Source: Actinomucor elegans
Taxonomy: Eukaryota; Mucoromycota; Mucoromycetes; Mucorales; Mucoraceae
Length of the DNA: 64,000 nt
Direction: 5' to 3'
NCBI GenBank assembly: GCA_026027325.1
Contig: JAMSLZ010000005.1
Coordinates: 186,001 to 250,000 of the forward strand
The notes under the pieces were generated by a model. That model was not told the origin of the DNA. It did not search any database and saw only the letters and a program-made list of their open reading frames with translations. The position numbers and the translations under genes were made by a program. Positions 1-10,845 of this stretch are shown here, one piece after another (within the stretch, counting starts at the first letter, position 1; every line of letters begins with the position of its first letter).

Positions 1-1500
1 TACCCTTCCTCGAATAGTTTTTTGCCCAGTAATAGGGACTCTGCAGTTGATTTCTTTGACATAGTTTTTATATTATCGTTTTCGAATATCGTTTTGGTAG
101 TTGGTTGCAAAGTTGTAATAGTGTTGAAGTCTAAGTATAGTTGGTAAGAAGATGCTTATATAAGACTCTCGGTATGCAACACTTACAATAGCTTACAAAA
201 GTATTTCAAAAGTAAAGAAAGAGGAGCAAATACGCTTCTAAGATTTACGTGATTTTGTATCAAATTTTTTTTTTTTGAAAAGCTGCGGGTGCGCACCAAA
301 GTATTAAGTTTACGTCACCTACTCGTGAAAGAAAAAGCATTGTCCATCAGTAGGGTATACCCTTTGAGTCCTCATTCTTTCGGTAGCTTTAATCGTTTTT
401 TATACGATATAAATTATAGTGTCAAGTAGAGCTCCTAATACAAGTATTTTTGACAAGTCCTAAGTGCATGCTTGTATATTTTTTATATTATTTTTTATAT
501 ATAGAATACTTGACTAGCCACCGTAGGACAGAACATCGGATAATTATCGTATAGAGTCCTTGCTTTCAATAATAGATGTATCTATTTTGCTATATAGTTC
601 GATGCTCAATTTAGTATTATACAAGTTTTATCAACAAATTATGGTCTGCTTTTTTTTTTATTGTTTAATAGTATTATACAAAAGACGGCTTCGTCTTGAA
701 ATTACTAGATTATGAAAAATCTCGTGTTTAATTGTCCGTCATCCAATCACATGATGCCGATGTTTTGAATTGCACTCCTTGGAACATTGATTGAACTTTA
801 TTTTGCCTTGTCTTTTTCATGAAACTATAACTAAACTAAAAAGCTATCTTGTGTCCTTTTTATCATAACTCGAGAATATAACAAAGATCTTTTCTTAAAT
901 ACTCTGTTATATTAAAATTTTGCAGTTGTGGTTATGCGATGTTTGATGGTTGTATGGTGACGCATAATTTCTTTTTTTTAATAGATCGCTGTAATGACTG
1001 GCTATCTTGTCTATATTTCTCTCAACAGAATTACTAGATTACTACCGCCGGCGTGTTGTTCTTTTGTAGTTCCATATTTTTCTTGTATGGGTGGAGAGAG
1101 CAACATTAAGGTGCCAGACTATTTGACTGGCCTCGCATTCCCTTGCTTCATGGGTTTAGACAAGTGCTTGTAACTCTACTGGCCTTTTTAACAAAGGTCT
1201 TACCACCAGCAGGTTGGTTGGATGGAATTACCCATGGTTGCAGATCTTCAAATCTTGAAAATGTATATTCAAAAGATAAGAATATATAATATTGCTAATC
1301 AAATTGTGATCGATTGCGAAGCAAAAAAAAATCAAGCAAGCAAATTAATAGTAGAGTTAAATTTGGGATCATAAAACGCTCAATTATGGAATTATTCTAC
1401 TATGATGAAATAAACCAGTTTATTATTTCAAGGAACAAATAAGCGATATTTGGCTATGGAGTCTGGTCCAAAATAACCCTCATCAAATACAAGAATTTTT
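1..1500. other. gene-free AT-rich stretch
   Basis: I find no supported gene here. The stretch is AT-rich with short T runs and stop codons in every frame. A TATA-like box (TATATAAG near 157) is not followed by a usable reading frame. Confidence 0.5.
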
Positions 1501-1689
1501 GTAAATTGGATGGTACGAATTGTAAGATAATAAAAAGAGGTGCTAATAACAACAAAACTGTCACCCCTGGTGTCAAGCGAAGCGAATGGAGGACATATAT
1601 GCAAGTTAAAGAATGTATTGTATTATCCATTTTACGCACTTGTAAATTGTCTATCGGAAAAAGTATACAAGATAGTCGGCTATACTCAA

Positions 1690-1975
1690 GACTGACCCCA
1701 CAACAAGCCAGTTAATGAGATTCATTGTCAAAACTCTGGACATCATTGATAAGTGTGAAGATGTGAAAAGATTTTACCTCATAATGGACAATATAACTAT
1801 ACACACTTCCAAAAAAATAAAGACAATGATCAAAGAATGAAATAGAGACTATAAATGTGTCTATCTTCCCCCCCCCGTCCATATTCACCCAGAACTCGAT
1901 CCAATTGAGTAAATTCTGGGCATTGATCAAGGGAAAAATCAGAGACGCTATAAGCTAGAGGATATGGAGACTCCT
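1690..1975 (+). pseudogene. decayed DDE transposase fragment (Tc1/IS630-like)
   Basis: The plus strand encodes, with interruptions, the central and C-terminal catalytic part of a DDE transposase. It shows FYLIMDN (the second catalytic Asp), then IHTS, then YKCVYLPP, and an ELDPIE block (the catalytic Glu) near 1893-1910. The frame is broken by a TGA at about 1837, by a TAA right after the Glu block, and by a frameshift after which WALIKGKIRDAI-like residues continue. No N-terminal half or terminal inverted repeats are recognisable. It is a related but separate copy of the remnant at 2112-3530, which faces the other way. The family assignment rests on motif order alone. Confidence 0.6.
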
Positions 1976-2111
1976 GAAGAAAAAATATCGGTAATGCTTC
2001 TTTTGCAATCCCAATTGTGGGGCTGTTCCATACTCAATTGACAGAAGCTAGTTGCTTTGGTTGATAGTATAAGATTCTCTTTTATTTGTTTTCTAAACCA
2101 AGTTCTGTTGA

Positions 2112-3530
2112 CTAGAGAAGTTCACTACGTAGACACTTTTGGAAGTTATTTACAGAATGTTGTGTTGTGTTTGTAAAAGTAGCTAGTTTGACATAACCAC
2201 AAGACTCAACTATTCTTGATTTAAGATCCTTAGTATCGCTGAAGCTAATAAACTGAACTTTTTCTTTTAATGCAGATCAAAATTGTTCAATTGAGTTAAG
2301 TTCATGTGAGTATGGTGGAAGATAGATGCATCTGTAACCTCTACTGATAATCATCTTCTCAATCGCGTTGAAAGTATGAATGTGTGCATTGTCCATAATT
2401 ATATAACACCCTTTCATAGCAGGGAACTTGTCCATTTCGATCATTATTTTGTGAGCGAAACGCATGTAATGGCCTGTCACAGTTTCCTTAAGGTTCTTTA
2501 TTTGAGCCTCATCAACTCTTATCTTTTTAGATGCAATAGGCACCCTGACTTCTAGGTTTGCAACTCCCAAAGGCAATACAGTATCCAAGATGATATGAGT
2601 GACTGATCTAGTAGTTGACGTTACGATTATTGCTGGGGTTCCCTTGGATAAACGGGTGGTAGGTGACGTTATGTTGATGTTGAAGCCTGCCTCATCAACA
2701 AAGACACAATTCTTCAGCTAATTCATATCCGTTTTGGTCTACTTTTCGACCATAGACGGCGCTCCTCAATGCGTTTAGGAGTATTTCTATTTTGTGAATA
2801 AAGAATTGCTCGTTTTACGGGTAGATTGCATTCGTAAAGAATAAAGGTTCCAACTGATAACTTTTTCAAGCTGAAATCAGCAAAAGTTTTGGTCAGGCTT
2901 TCTACGGCACCTTCTCTTGCTGCCTGAGGGTTTTTGTCAAAAAAGCCATTGTGATGATGTTTGTACACATTTTGCAGCTGTGAGGGGTTTCTATTGACTT
3001 TGTTGGTTTCTTTAGTGATGTCCCATTCAAGATTTTCTTTGAGACTTTTTACCCGCCTCTGTGCTGTACGTTCAGCAAATACAGCATGTCTAGCAGATAC
3101 TGCAGTACTCATAAACTTTATTCGAGTATAATAAAGGAATGAAGATTTTTAATCGTTTAAATAAACATTGCACTTTATAGAGGACTCCTTACATTTTGTA
3201 GCAACGTTTTTTCTACATCTTCCATTACTGTATCGAGCTGCAGGTCTGCAGGATTAAGATCGTACATTATTCGTGTCTTTTGGTATTGTGTTAAAGCCAT
3301 GAGCGTTTCAATGCTAAATAGATCGCTTCCTTCTTCCCAATCTATAGCCTCAGCTCCACTTTTATCTAAAATTTCGCCTTTACTATCTTCATTAAAAGAA
3401 TTTAATACTCATTTTGTATCTTTAAAATAGTTTAAAGAACAATCAGCAAATGAGTTACTCTCTCGGTTGAGTATCACAAAACTGTTATTTGGGGTTGGAG
3501 GCACTGCATAGTAATCAATGTCCGTTGTCT
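2112..3530 (-). pseudogene. decayed DDE transposase (Tc1/IS630-like), nearly full length
   Basis: Reading the minus strand, a region ending in LNPADLQLDTVMEDV is followed by a likely intron (about 3197-3120) and a helix-turn-helix-like segment (3112-2723, containing YKHHHNGFFDKNPQAARE). The catalytic core follows: FVDEAGFNINI (first Asp, near 2680), YIIMDNAHIH (second Asp, near 2395) and ELNSIEQF (Glu, near 2285). The order is that of Tc1/mariner/IS630 DDE transposases. It is broken by a frameshift near 2710-2725 and by TGA codons at 2277-2279 and 3409-3411. The first TGA falls exactly where the family has Trp (EQF-W-xxLK), so it is probably TGG to TGA. The reading resumes in frame to a stop at 2112-2114. 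The element is dead. I found no clear terminal inverted repeats. Confidence 0.7.
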
Positions 3531-3628
3531 TACACTAGTAATGTAAACACCGCCTTTACACCACCAGTTTAAATGCCGATTTAACTGGCGTCCGCCTTTC
3601 ATCTGTCTTTGCAACTATCTTTCAGCTA

Positions 3629-4020
3629 ATGTCCATTCCTAATCACCTTGCTAGTCAGTTGTTACAACTGAAAAGCGATCAGGAAATTCAAACTATAATC
3701 AAAGACCAAGATGAAAGGTAAGCTTTTCTCATAATCATTATCCAACCCGAGCAAGTAAATGAAAAAAAGAGATTAGCTTGGTCATTTATAAAGAAACACA
3801 GCAAAAGTTGGAAGCATTCAATAAATTCAGCCAAGCTCGTTACCACAACGTACATCGACATTTTGAACTACATACCAAATTACTAAAGGAAGTGAAAAGC
3901 GATTTGAACGGTGTCTTTCTTAAGTTGAGAAAGATAAAGAGCCAGATTGCTTCGCAGTATCCTAAAGAAATGGAACAAGCTTTACAGAAATACCCACCAC
4001 CTGCTGTAGAGGATGATTGA
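3629..4020 (+). CDS. kxd1: KxDL-motif protein (KXD1-like, BLOC-1-related subunit)
   Basis: Two exons, 3629-3717 and 3777-4020, give 110 residues. The 59-nt intron has GTAAGC/TAG ends and joins AG to C as a Ser codon. The second exon matches the KxDL family: KLEAFNKFSQARYH, then HFELHTKLLKEVKSDL, where the segment LLKEVKSDLNGVFLKLRKIK is the family signature (K-x-DL). The protein is predicted to be one helical coiled coil. In animals and yeast KXD1 is a small subunit of BLOC-1-related complexes acting on endosome/lysosome or vacuole positioning; that role here is inferred. The chosen ATG at 3629 is the first in frame and gives the usual short family length. The gene converges on CotH, with only 58 bp between the two stop codons. 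Confidence 0.85.
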
Positions 4021-4054
4021 TAAATCAGCGCTGTAAATATGTATATATGATACT

Positions 4055-4068
4055 AATAAACTTTTATT
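4055..4068. terminator. back-to-back polyadenylation signals
   Basis: AATAAA on the plus strand (4055-4060) and TTTATT (AATAAA on the minus strand, 4063-4068) lie in the 58 bp between the convergent KXD1 and CotH stop codons. They could serve both transcripts, whose 3' ends would then overlap. Confidence 0.5.
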
Positions 4069-4078
4069 TTTAAAATAA

Positions 4079-5968
4079 TCAAGTACTAGTGTTTTCGTTA
4101 TGTCTAAGGATAGATTGGTATTTGATATTGATCCATTGCTTCAAACCAACAAGATTATCTACTCTCTCAGGTACACCTTTTTCAAAAGAAGTCCAATAAT
4201 CTTTGGTTGTCCAAGGCGCTTGGATGCCTGATGTCTTTGTTTGGAGTGTCCTGTCCCAAACTACGGACTGTTCAATCATTTTTGCAATCGAATCTATGTG
4301 CGCGTTGAGAATGTCTGGACGAGTCAAATGTTCGTTGATATCAGCAATGATACTTTTGTAAACAGTCATGATATAGGGTGTTTGTTGCAGTTTGTTCCAT
4401 AATTGAGAACGGATGGGCCTGTTCTTTAACATGTCTTCTGAAGTGCCAGTTAAAAGGTGCAGCTGATCCTCTTCCAAACCGTTACCAAAAGTGTAATCGA
4501 AATCCATTGGAATAAATGTAAATTTGTCCGTGTTTGACCCGCGGAATAGAACATAGTTATTTCCAGCTATAAAGTGTATCAGTTACTGTTTCAGTCTTGC
4601 GCTACATGTACTTACAGTATTGGTGACCATCCCAGTTACCAGTAATAAACTCCACAGCCAACTGTCGAAGATAACGCGTAATGTCCATATGCTCTTCCCA
4701 AAACTTGATAGCACGCTCATCGTTTGGCAAGGATTCTGGGTCATGTTCCTTGATTAATTTTGTGAATTCGATAAGGTCTTGGGAAGCAGTTGAGCTATCC
4801 TCTTCATCATCAGATTCTGCTTTGATCTCATATGTATCAGATTCATACAAGGATTCATCGTCGCCCAAATAGCTCAAATCTGCAGGTCGCTCTCCCTTGG
4901 AGCCATCTGCTTTGATAAGTGTACCAATAGTGACATTTGATTGCCCTCCATAGACAGCTTCTCGGATGAAACTATGCTATTACATTAGCTAAAACTATAG
5001 ACATGATATACAAGTAACTTACGACTTGGATGATGGATCGTCAACAAGTAAAAACAGACCAATGGGCTCATTGTTAATATATAATCTATGAACTGTATGT
5101 TAGGGCTGTTATGATGAGTGACTAATCATATCTACCTGACATATGCGCCTCTGGCAGCCATTACAGCAGTGGATTGCAATACATCATTATACAGCTTTTC
5201 ACGCACCATGGTTGGATCAGTAGCTTCGGATCTTAATTTGAGATTCCAACGTCTATATAAACCATCGGGATAAGCTTTATTAGAGATCTTGAGCTTATAA
5301 GGGACCTTGGACCAAGCACGACTAGAATGACCACTCACTTTGAAAGATACATCTTCAAACTGTTGGATAGAATCATAGCTATTATGAAGAGTTAGATATC
5401 AACAAGTACCTTTCTTGTAAATAACCTACTTGATGTAAGTCAAGGTTCCCTTTAGCTTAATCATCTTGTTGAGCTTGTTACTATGCATAAATGAAACTTC
5501 TTCACTTGGAGCTGATAAATGCATAGTGGCAATAGTACCTTCTTGGAACAGATGACTAGCAGCCGGATCGTTCATCCCTCCTTTTGTATCTTTGTCAAAC
5601 GAGTACAGTTGAGGCAGAGGCTTTAATTGATCCCAAACATGCCAGTCTTGCCCATAAACATCGTTGAAAGTCTTATCTTGGAATGCAGTGGTATGGTTTC
5701 TATCAAAGTCTTCCTGAGATACAATCATTGAAGGGTCTTCGGTAGATACAATTACATAACGGTATGCGAATTGACTTTTGGGTGCAATGCCAGTATACAG
5801 CAAAGGAACCGAGTCATTTGTGTTGAGTATGACGATATCAGATTGATCTACTTTTACAGCAAGCGAATTTCCATCTTCCAGATAATCAGGATAAACCACG
5901 CTATACTGTATATCAGCAAAAACCAATTGGCACAGGCAGAGTGATATCGCAATAAAGAGATATATCAT
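4079..5968 (-). CDS. cotH: secreted CotH-family (spore coat protein H-like) kinase-fold protein
   Basis: Five exons (5968-5430, 5378-5136, 5085-5023, 4971-4616, 4566-4079) encode 562 residues. All introns are 49-51 nt and every junction is in frame. Residues 1-18 (MIYLFIAISLCLCQLVFA) look like a cleavable signal peptide, which decides the start. The CotH kinase-like domain follows: a GHSSRAWSK block, NNEPIGLFLLVDDP, LSYLGDDESLYES, then NWDGH (Asp396) and PMDFDYTFG (Asp422/Asp424). These last two sit like the catalytic and metal-binding Asp of the atypical kinase fold described for bacterial CotH. In Mucorales, CotH proteins are a multigene family of cell-surface or spore proteins. The C terminus here (NENTST) lacks the hydrophobic tail needed for a GPI anchor, so a soluble secreted or wall-trapped form is more likely. 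I see no frame break. It lies 270 bp downstream of the PPN2-like gene. Confidence 0.88.
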
Positions 5969-6238
5969 ACTAAAAGAGAAAAGATACCGAAAAATAAATG
6001 AAATGAACTGGAAAGAAAGATATAGCTGTGAATACAATCCCATTCCTTGAAATACCCAATAACAATAGAAATCAAACAAACTTGAGCAAGTATGCAAGTA
6101 GTTTGTTTAATGAGGTATGTTCGAGGGAAAAAATATAATTAGGCAAGAATCTATTACTCTATAACAATGTCCAAGTTGGTTGAAAAGGCCGAGTTTACTA
6201 TACAAAAGGATCATAGTTTGTATCTTTACAAAGTAATT

Positions 6239-7342
6239 TTAATCATCACTGCCACCCGATTTTGAAACGTACTTCGGACATTTGACTTGAGTCAGCTCTT
6301 TGGTACGAACATTCATCGCTGTCAAATGGTCTCCATATACGCACCCAGTATCCAAGCCAAAGGTATACTGCTTTAAATTTAATCCTCGACTAGCATCATG
6401 TCCATAGAAGATTTGCGTATTGTCTACGGTTAGTGCTTGCTGATAAATATTCCATTCAGCAGACCATTGAGTACCAACATTATTCTCAGGCGTGGGTTGG
6501 TTATCCTTGTCGATATCACGCATATTCATAACCAAATAAGGTACCTGATCTTGCAACGTTGGAATTCTGGGATTCAAACCACCGTGAACCACTACAGTAT
6601 TGTTGAGAAAAGGCAAGTGAAGTATGACAGGGCAACTGGACAAGTAGTCGTATTCTTCTTGAGTTAGATTACTATATATATAAATATATATAAAACAGGT
6701 TAGTTTTTTGTAGGTCTTCCAATCGTGGCTGATACTTTACAGTGCAATAGGTGTATGATAATTTTTGTACTTTAATGAATCAGGTACACCGCCTTCAGGC
6801 ATCGTAGCACTAGGAGGTAGCATAGCTTTTTGTCCATTTTGTAGTTCATAAGTTTTCAAACGCACTACCTTATCATCATGATTTCCGCGCACACAAAGAG
6901 CACCCAATTCTTTCGCTCTACGAATCACACCTCCACTATCAGGGCCTTTCGCTGTCAGGTCTCCAGCAAGAATCAATTGATCCTTAGCCGGATTATAATT
7001 CAGTTTAGTGACCAAGGCGTTTAATTCGTTGACGCAACCATGGACATCACCTATAACAAAGAATCTCTCCTTTTGTTGAATGGACGTATCGTTGCGAGTT
7101 ACAATTGCAGTCATATGTGAGTACGGTGATATAGGGTATTGACTGTTGCTATTTGTATTGCTTTTTTTCTTATTGCTGTTGGTAACTACAACTGCTACAA
7201 CGATGACAATAACGATGACAATAACAGCTGTTACGCCCATAGCTATGTATCTCCACATCCTCTTTTGTTTCTGTGTCCTTGGATTGGTTGGGATTGCATC
7301 CACATATATTACGCTGCTGCCATCATCTCGATAATAAGCCAT
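6239..7342 (-). CDS. ppn2: type II membrane metallophosphatase, PPN2-like endopolyphosphatase
   Basis: Two exons (7342-6741, 6671-6239) encode 344 residues. After a short cytosolic tail there is one very hydrophobic segment (about 31-53, a run of Val and Ile), then a Ser/Asn-rich linker and a PPP/calcineurin-like fold: GDVHG (Asp99, His101), AGDLTAKGP (Asp128), RGNHDD (Asn154, His155), VVHGGLNP, GHDASRGL and LDTGCVYG. These are the metal-binding motifs in the right order. The N-terminal anchor plus this phosphatase type resembles yeast Ppn2 (YNL217W), a vacuolar Zn-dependent endopolyphosphatase; substrate and vacuolar site are inferred from that. The alternative is another Shp/PPP-type phosphatase. 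The intron is 69 nt. The start at 7342 is the ATG just before the membrane anchor. Confidence 0.8.
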
Positions 7343-8294
7343 TGTTTTTATTTGTTTGAGAAGGATTTAAAAGAGAAAGAGAAAGATTACAAGTCAAACA
7401 AATAAAGAGCATCTTATAAATTATTACATTTAGAGCAAAGTGACTGGCTCTCTCCCAATGCCTTTTTCCCGAGGTTCACTCATAAGTATCGTGTAATTTG
7501 AAAACAGTCAAGAAACCTTTGTTTCTGCTTATTTGCTTTTGCCATTACTATTTTATTTTATTTTATTTTTTTTTCACTATCATTTTACAGAGAATAACTG
7601 ACACAGATCATGATTATATTTCCAATAACAATCATTACTGCTATTCTCCCCCTATTTCATCAAATAACTAAATTTAGACTTATACCTCAACTGAGCAGCT
7701 TCCTCCGGCAGAAGCTGTTATCTGTAATGACTGTAAAAACCTCTAGAAGCACTATTTTAAATGATTGTTATTGCAATTAGACCTTTCAACTTTAAAAATA
7801 ACCTTCCGATAGAGGTGCTTTACTCTGAATGGCTGCTATCAAGGTCACGCTATACCACATGATTCAGAATCGGTACGTGATCTTTCATATATGTAGCTGA
7901 AAAGATAAATAACTTTGGCTTGATGATGGATTCATCTTGTAAAATATTGGATTCAATGGCATTTCACCAAAGGCGTCATTGCTAGCCAGAACAGTTCATG
8001 CTCTCTATTCAGTAACCCAATTTAATCGGCTTTTATTGGACAACCGTTAAATAGTATTATCGCCCCAACGCTGGCTTAGAATTTTTTTTTTTTTTTTTTT
8101 TTTCTGGCAAGGGATTATCGATACAAAAAGCTGCTCAGCAGAAAAGTTGGTATTTTCCTCAATTAATCGAAACTTCGATTCTTTTAGATATACAACCACG
8201 ATTCGAATATTTGATATGCTTTTGTAAACTTTCAAATATACAGTACTAACGATGCCAAATGGCTGTTTTGCTTATTTCCTTGGCGTTTTATAAA
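7343..8294. other. gene-free stretch with T run
   Basis: I see no gene. There is a low-complexity TTTTA-rich tract (about 7549-7575) and a 22-T run (8082-8103). It contains the promoter side of the PPN2-like gene and the 3' side of the F-box-like gene. The motif GCCAAATGGCTGTTTTGCT (8253-8271) recurs near 10.6 and 10.8 kb. Confidence 0.5.
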
Positions 8295-9854
8295 TTATAA
8301 TCTGTAGCAATTGAGTGCTTTTTTATTTAATTTTCGGGCATATGTATATAGTTTTGCTGAGAGATATACAATATCGTTAGTTTCCATCAACTCCAACGGG
8401 TTTCCTTGTCTTTTTTTTGTTTTATACATGTATTTTGCTAGAGTTATCAAATCTTTGCTTCCATTGTTTGCAACCAGCTTTTCATTGATTGTTGCAAAAT
8501 TTTTAACTCGTTCACGGTTTGACCAGTCTTTTAACGCTGGTGAAGCTTTGAACTGCTGCAGAATCATTTCGTATTGTTCATCCTCGAATCTTTTCTTGTG
8601 ACAAATGTGATGTAAAATGATCGATATTAGTGTCACCAAAGGGGTACTGTTTCTGATTTCGAGAAGATTTACAGTGGAGAAGCCTTTTCGGTGGAATCGA
8701 CTACTAATGCAGGCCCATTCGAATGATGATGACAGTTTTGTCCAGTTCCTTAGACTTCTTACTTGGAAATATGCTTTTATACCATCATTATGGCAATTTA
8801 CATATATGTTTTCGCTTGTAAAAGAGTCTCCGTCAACTAGTTCCTTCAATGGTATGCTTGGTCCCAAAAAGGGCACAACATCATTTGACATCTTGCTGCC
8901 ACTTATTCCACCAGTCAAAAGCATCTCAAACCTACCCCAAAAGATTGACACTTCAAACCAGGACTTTCCTTTCTCCGTCTTGTTTTTTATCTTCGCTACT
9001 AGGTTGCCTGAATACTTGTCCATCATAGTGTTCATGGCAGCATCATCAATGTATGGGTTGTTTCGGTAATATACTTCAAACTGCGTTGCAAATATCCAGT
9101 TTTTTTGAAAAACAATAACTGCTTCAAGCAACTTGGGCGATATGATGTTTTTGATATTATCTTCTGCGTCTTGTTTACTTTGTACTTCTTTCAGTAGCAT
9201 ATCACTATTCATACTGCTTAATCGGTACACCTTCTCGTCTACTATATCGGTCAAGGGGGCAGGTAAAACTCTGTTTTCAGCATGTCCATCTTTTTCATCC
9301 TGCTGTTCAAAGTAAAGTGTTTTTAATCTCTTAACACTTTTGATTGCTTCTCTAATTGGTGAAGGCGTCTTTCTTTTCTCTCTATTGTATGTTCTGCAGC
9401 TGTTAAGTCTTTTAACGACAATGTCTTTTCTGCCACAAGAACTGGCTACTTGATTCATGATTATGTAATTATGGTCGTCTTGAACAAACAAATTAAGAGA
9501 TGAATTTGGCGCGATTGGAGCACTGGATAAGAACGAATAGGCAATCTTTGTTGTGATTCGACCCGAGAACCTTACTGTCAAGCTTGTCAAATAGTAGAAA
9601 TCACTTAATTTTGTATATAATGCATTGTAATCAATAGAGTAGATGTTTAGATGGACGTTGACATTGATTATTGTAGTGTGGAAAAAGCTTCCAAGTTGTT
9701 CCGTTAAAGATAAATCAAACACGTCGCTACTCCTAAAATGTCTGCATTTTTCATACATTGATTTTGACGTGAGAGCTAAATTAAACTTGGCTTTTTGGTT
9801 TAATTGCAAGTTAACAATCACCAAAATATCATTTGGTAAGTTAGATAAATGCAT
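8295..9854 (-). CDS. F-box-like protein of unknown function
   Basis: Single exon, 519 residues from the ATG at 9854; the frame is open 16 codons further upstream, but MHLSNLPNDILVIV is the natural start. Residues 4-40 (LPNDILVIV...KFNLALTSKSMYEKC) have the LPxDIL...L..TSK pattern of an F-box, which would dock the protein on Skp1 in an SCF ubiquitin ligase. I do not recognise the rest. It has a basic, Lys/Arg-rich middle (about 165-200), a region around 270-400 rich in aromatic residues (WIFATQFEVYYRNNPY, WFEVSIFWGRFEMLL), and a helical, Lys-rich C-terminal part. No leucine-rich, WD or kelch repeats are evident. Such F-box-like orphans are often lineage-expanded in Mucorales; that is inference. 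There are no frame breaks. Confidence 0.65.
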   Translation of the reverse strand: MHLSNLPNDILVIVNLQLNQKAKFNLALTSKSMYEKCRHFRSSDVFDLSLTEQLGSFFHTTIINVNVHLNIYSIDYNALYTKLSDFYYLTSLTVRFSGRITTKIAYSFLSSAPIAPNSSLNLFVQDDHNYIIMNQVASSCGRKDIVVKRLNSCRTYNREKRKTPSPIREAIKSVKRLKTLYFEQQDEKDGHAENRVLPAPLTDIVDEKVYRLSSMNSDMLLKEVQSKQDAEDNIKNIISPKLLEAVIVFQKNWIFATQFEVYYRNNPYIDDAAMNTMMDKYSGNLVAKIKNKTEKGKSWFEVSIFWGRFEMLLTGGISGSKMSNDVVPFLGPSIPLKELVDGDSFTSENIYVNCHNDGIKAYFQVRSLRNWTKLSSSFEWACISSRFHRKGFSTVNLLEIRNSTPLVTLISIILHHICHKKRFEDEQYEMILQQFKASPALKDWSNRERVKNFATINEKLVANNGSKDLITLAKYMYKTKKRQGNPLELMETNDIVYLSAKLYTYARKLNKKALNCYRL

Positions 9855-10225
9855 CTCTTTCCAGTTGCAAGAGCAAGATAAAGAAAGGTGGATACATAAC
9901 ACTACAGCCCCTTTTTATGCCAGAGTAAATAACATGAAACACTAAAAGGGTACACGAATTCGTGATTATAGTTCATTGGTACAGGAGATGGCGACTTAAT
10001 CGCTTCTTTTTCCATTTTTTAAATGTTTTTGCTCAATCTTAATGCTCAACTGAAGACATTGAAGAGAAGAATGTAAGTTGTTTCTGCAAACTATACATAT
10101 ACATGATATTGATTTTTATTTTAGTTGTGACATAGCAATGAGAACACGTCGATTTTGATATAATATATATAATCTTTAAAAAAAATGTACATGCTACACT
10201 AATGAAGGCTTTACCGAGTAGCACA

Positions 10226-10319
10226 TAAGACCTCTGCCAAGAGCTTTTAGTGGGAACGTCACCTACGCAACATCTCAAAGATTCGCAGAATGTTTCAAGA
10301 TGGAAAGTACGGAGGCAAA
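10226..10319 (+). repeat. 94-bp direct repeat, copy 1
   Basis: A 94-bp segment beginning TAAGACCTCTGCCAAGAGC recurs at 10381-10474, 155 bp downstream in the same orientation, with 6 substitutions (about 94% identity). It has no coding sense that I recognise. Confidence 0.85.
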
Positions 10320-10380
10320 CGAAAAAGTGGAGTCCTTTTTCTTTTTTTTTATATTCATAGGACACAGCCTAGCTAACTCG

Positions 10381-10474
10381 TAAGACCTCTGCCAAGAGCT
10401 TTTAGTGGGAACGTCACCTACGCAACGTCTCAAAGGTTCTCAGAATGTTTGAAGATGGGAAGCACGGAGGCAAA
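10381..10474 (+). repeat. 94-bp direct repeat, copy 2
   Basis: Second copy of the segment at 10226-10319, the same length with no indels. The 61 bp between the copies are not repeated, so this is a spaced duplication rather than a tandem array. Confidence 0.85.
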
Positions 10475-10616
10475 ATTAGTAATGATGGCTTCTGTTGGTG
10501 GTATAAGGGTTGAAATTCCCTGCAGCTACAAGCAGCTGCAAAAATGGGTGCCTCTCAATGTTCTACCTCCACGTGGTGCACCTGGCTAGAACTAAACGAA
10601 CATTGATATAGTGCTA

Positions 10617-10845
10617 GCGGTACCAAATGACGGTTTTGGATAATATTTTTCTGCCTTATTCTTCATTTCTTCTATTGTAATCAATCATGAAGCTCTCAGA
10701 CTGCCATTATGTCTATAGTAGAATATCCAAATATGGACATTGTCCTTCTAAGTTTACAATCAGTTATTGCGACTAAATCTAATACAATCATTCAAACCAT
10801 AACATACCAAATGAAATTAGCAAAACCGCCATTTAGCACCGTTTG
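10617..10845. repeat. short imperfect inverted repeat, possible MITE remnant
   Basis: CGGTACCAAATGACGGTTTT at 10618-10637 faces the reverse complement of CGGTGCTAAATGGCGGTTTT, with CAAAACCGCCATTTAGCACC at 10821-10840. A third, single copy (GATGCCAAATGGCTGTTTTG) lies at 8251-8270. The arms are about 25 bp and the span is about 230 bp. No target duplication is clear. Confidence 0.4.
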
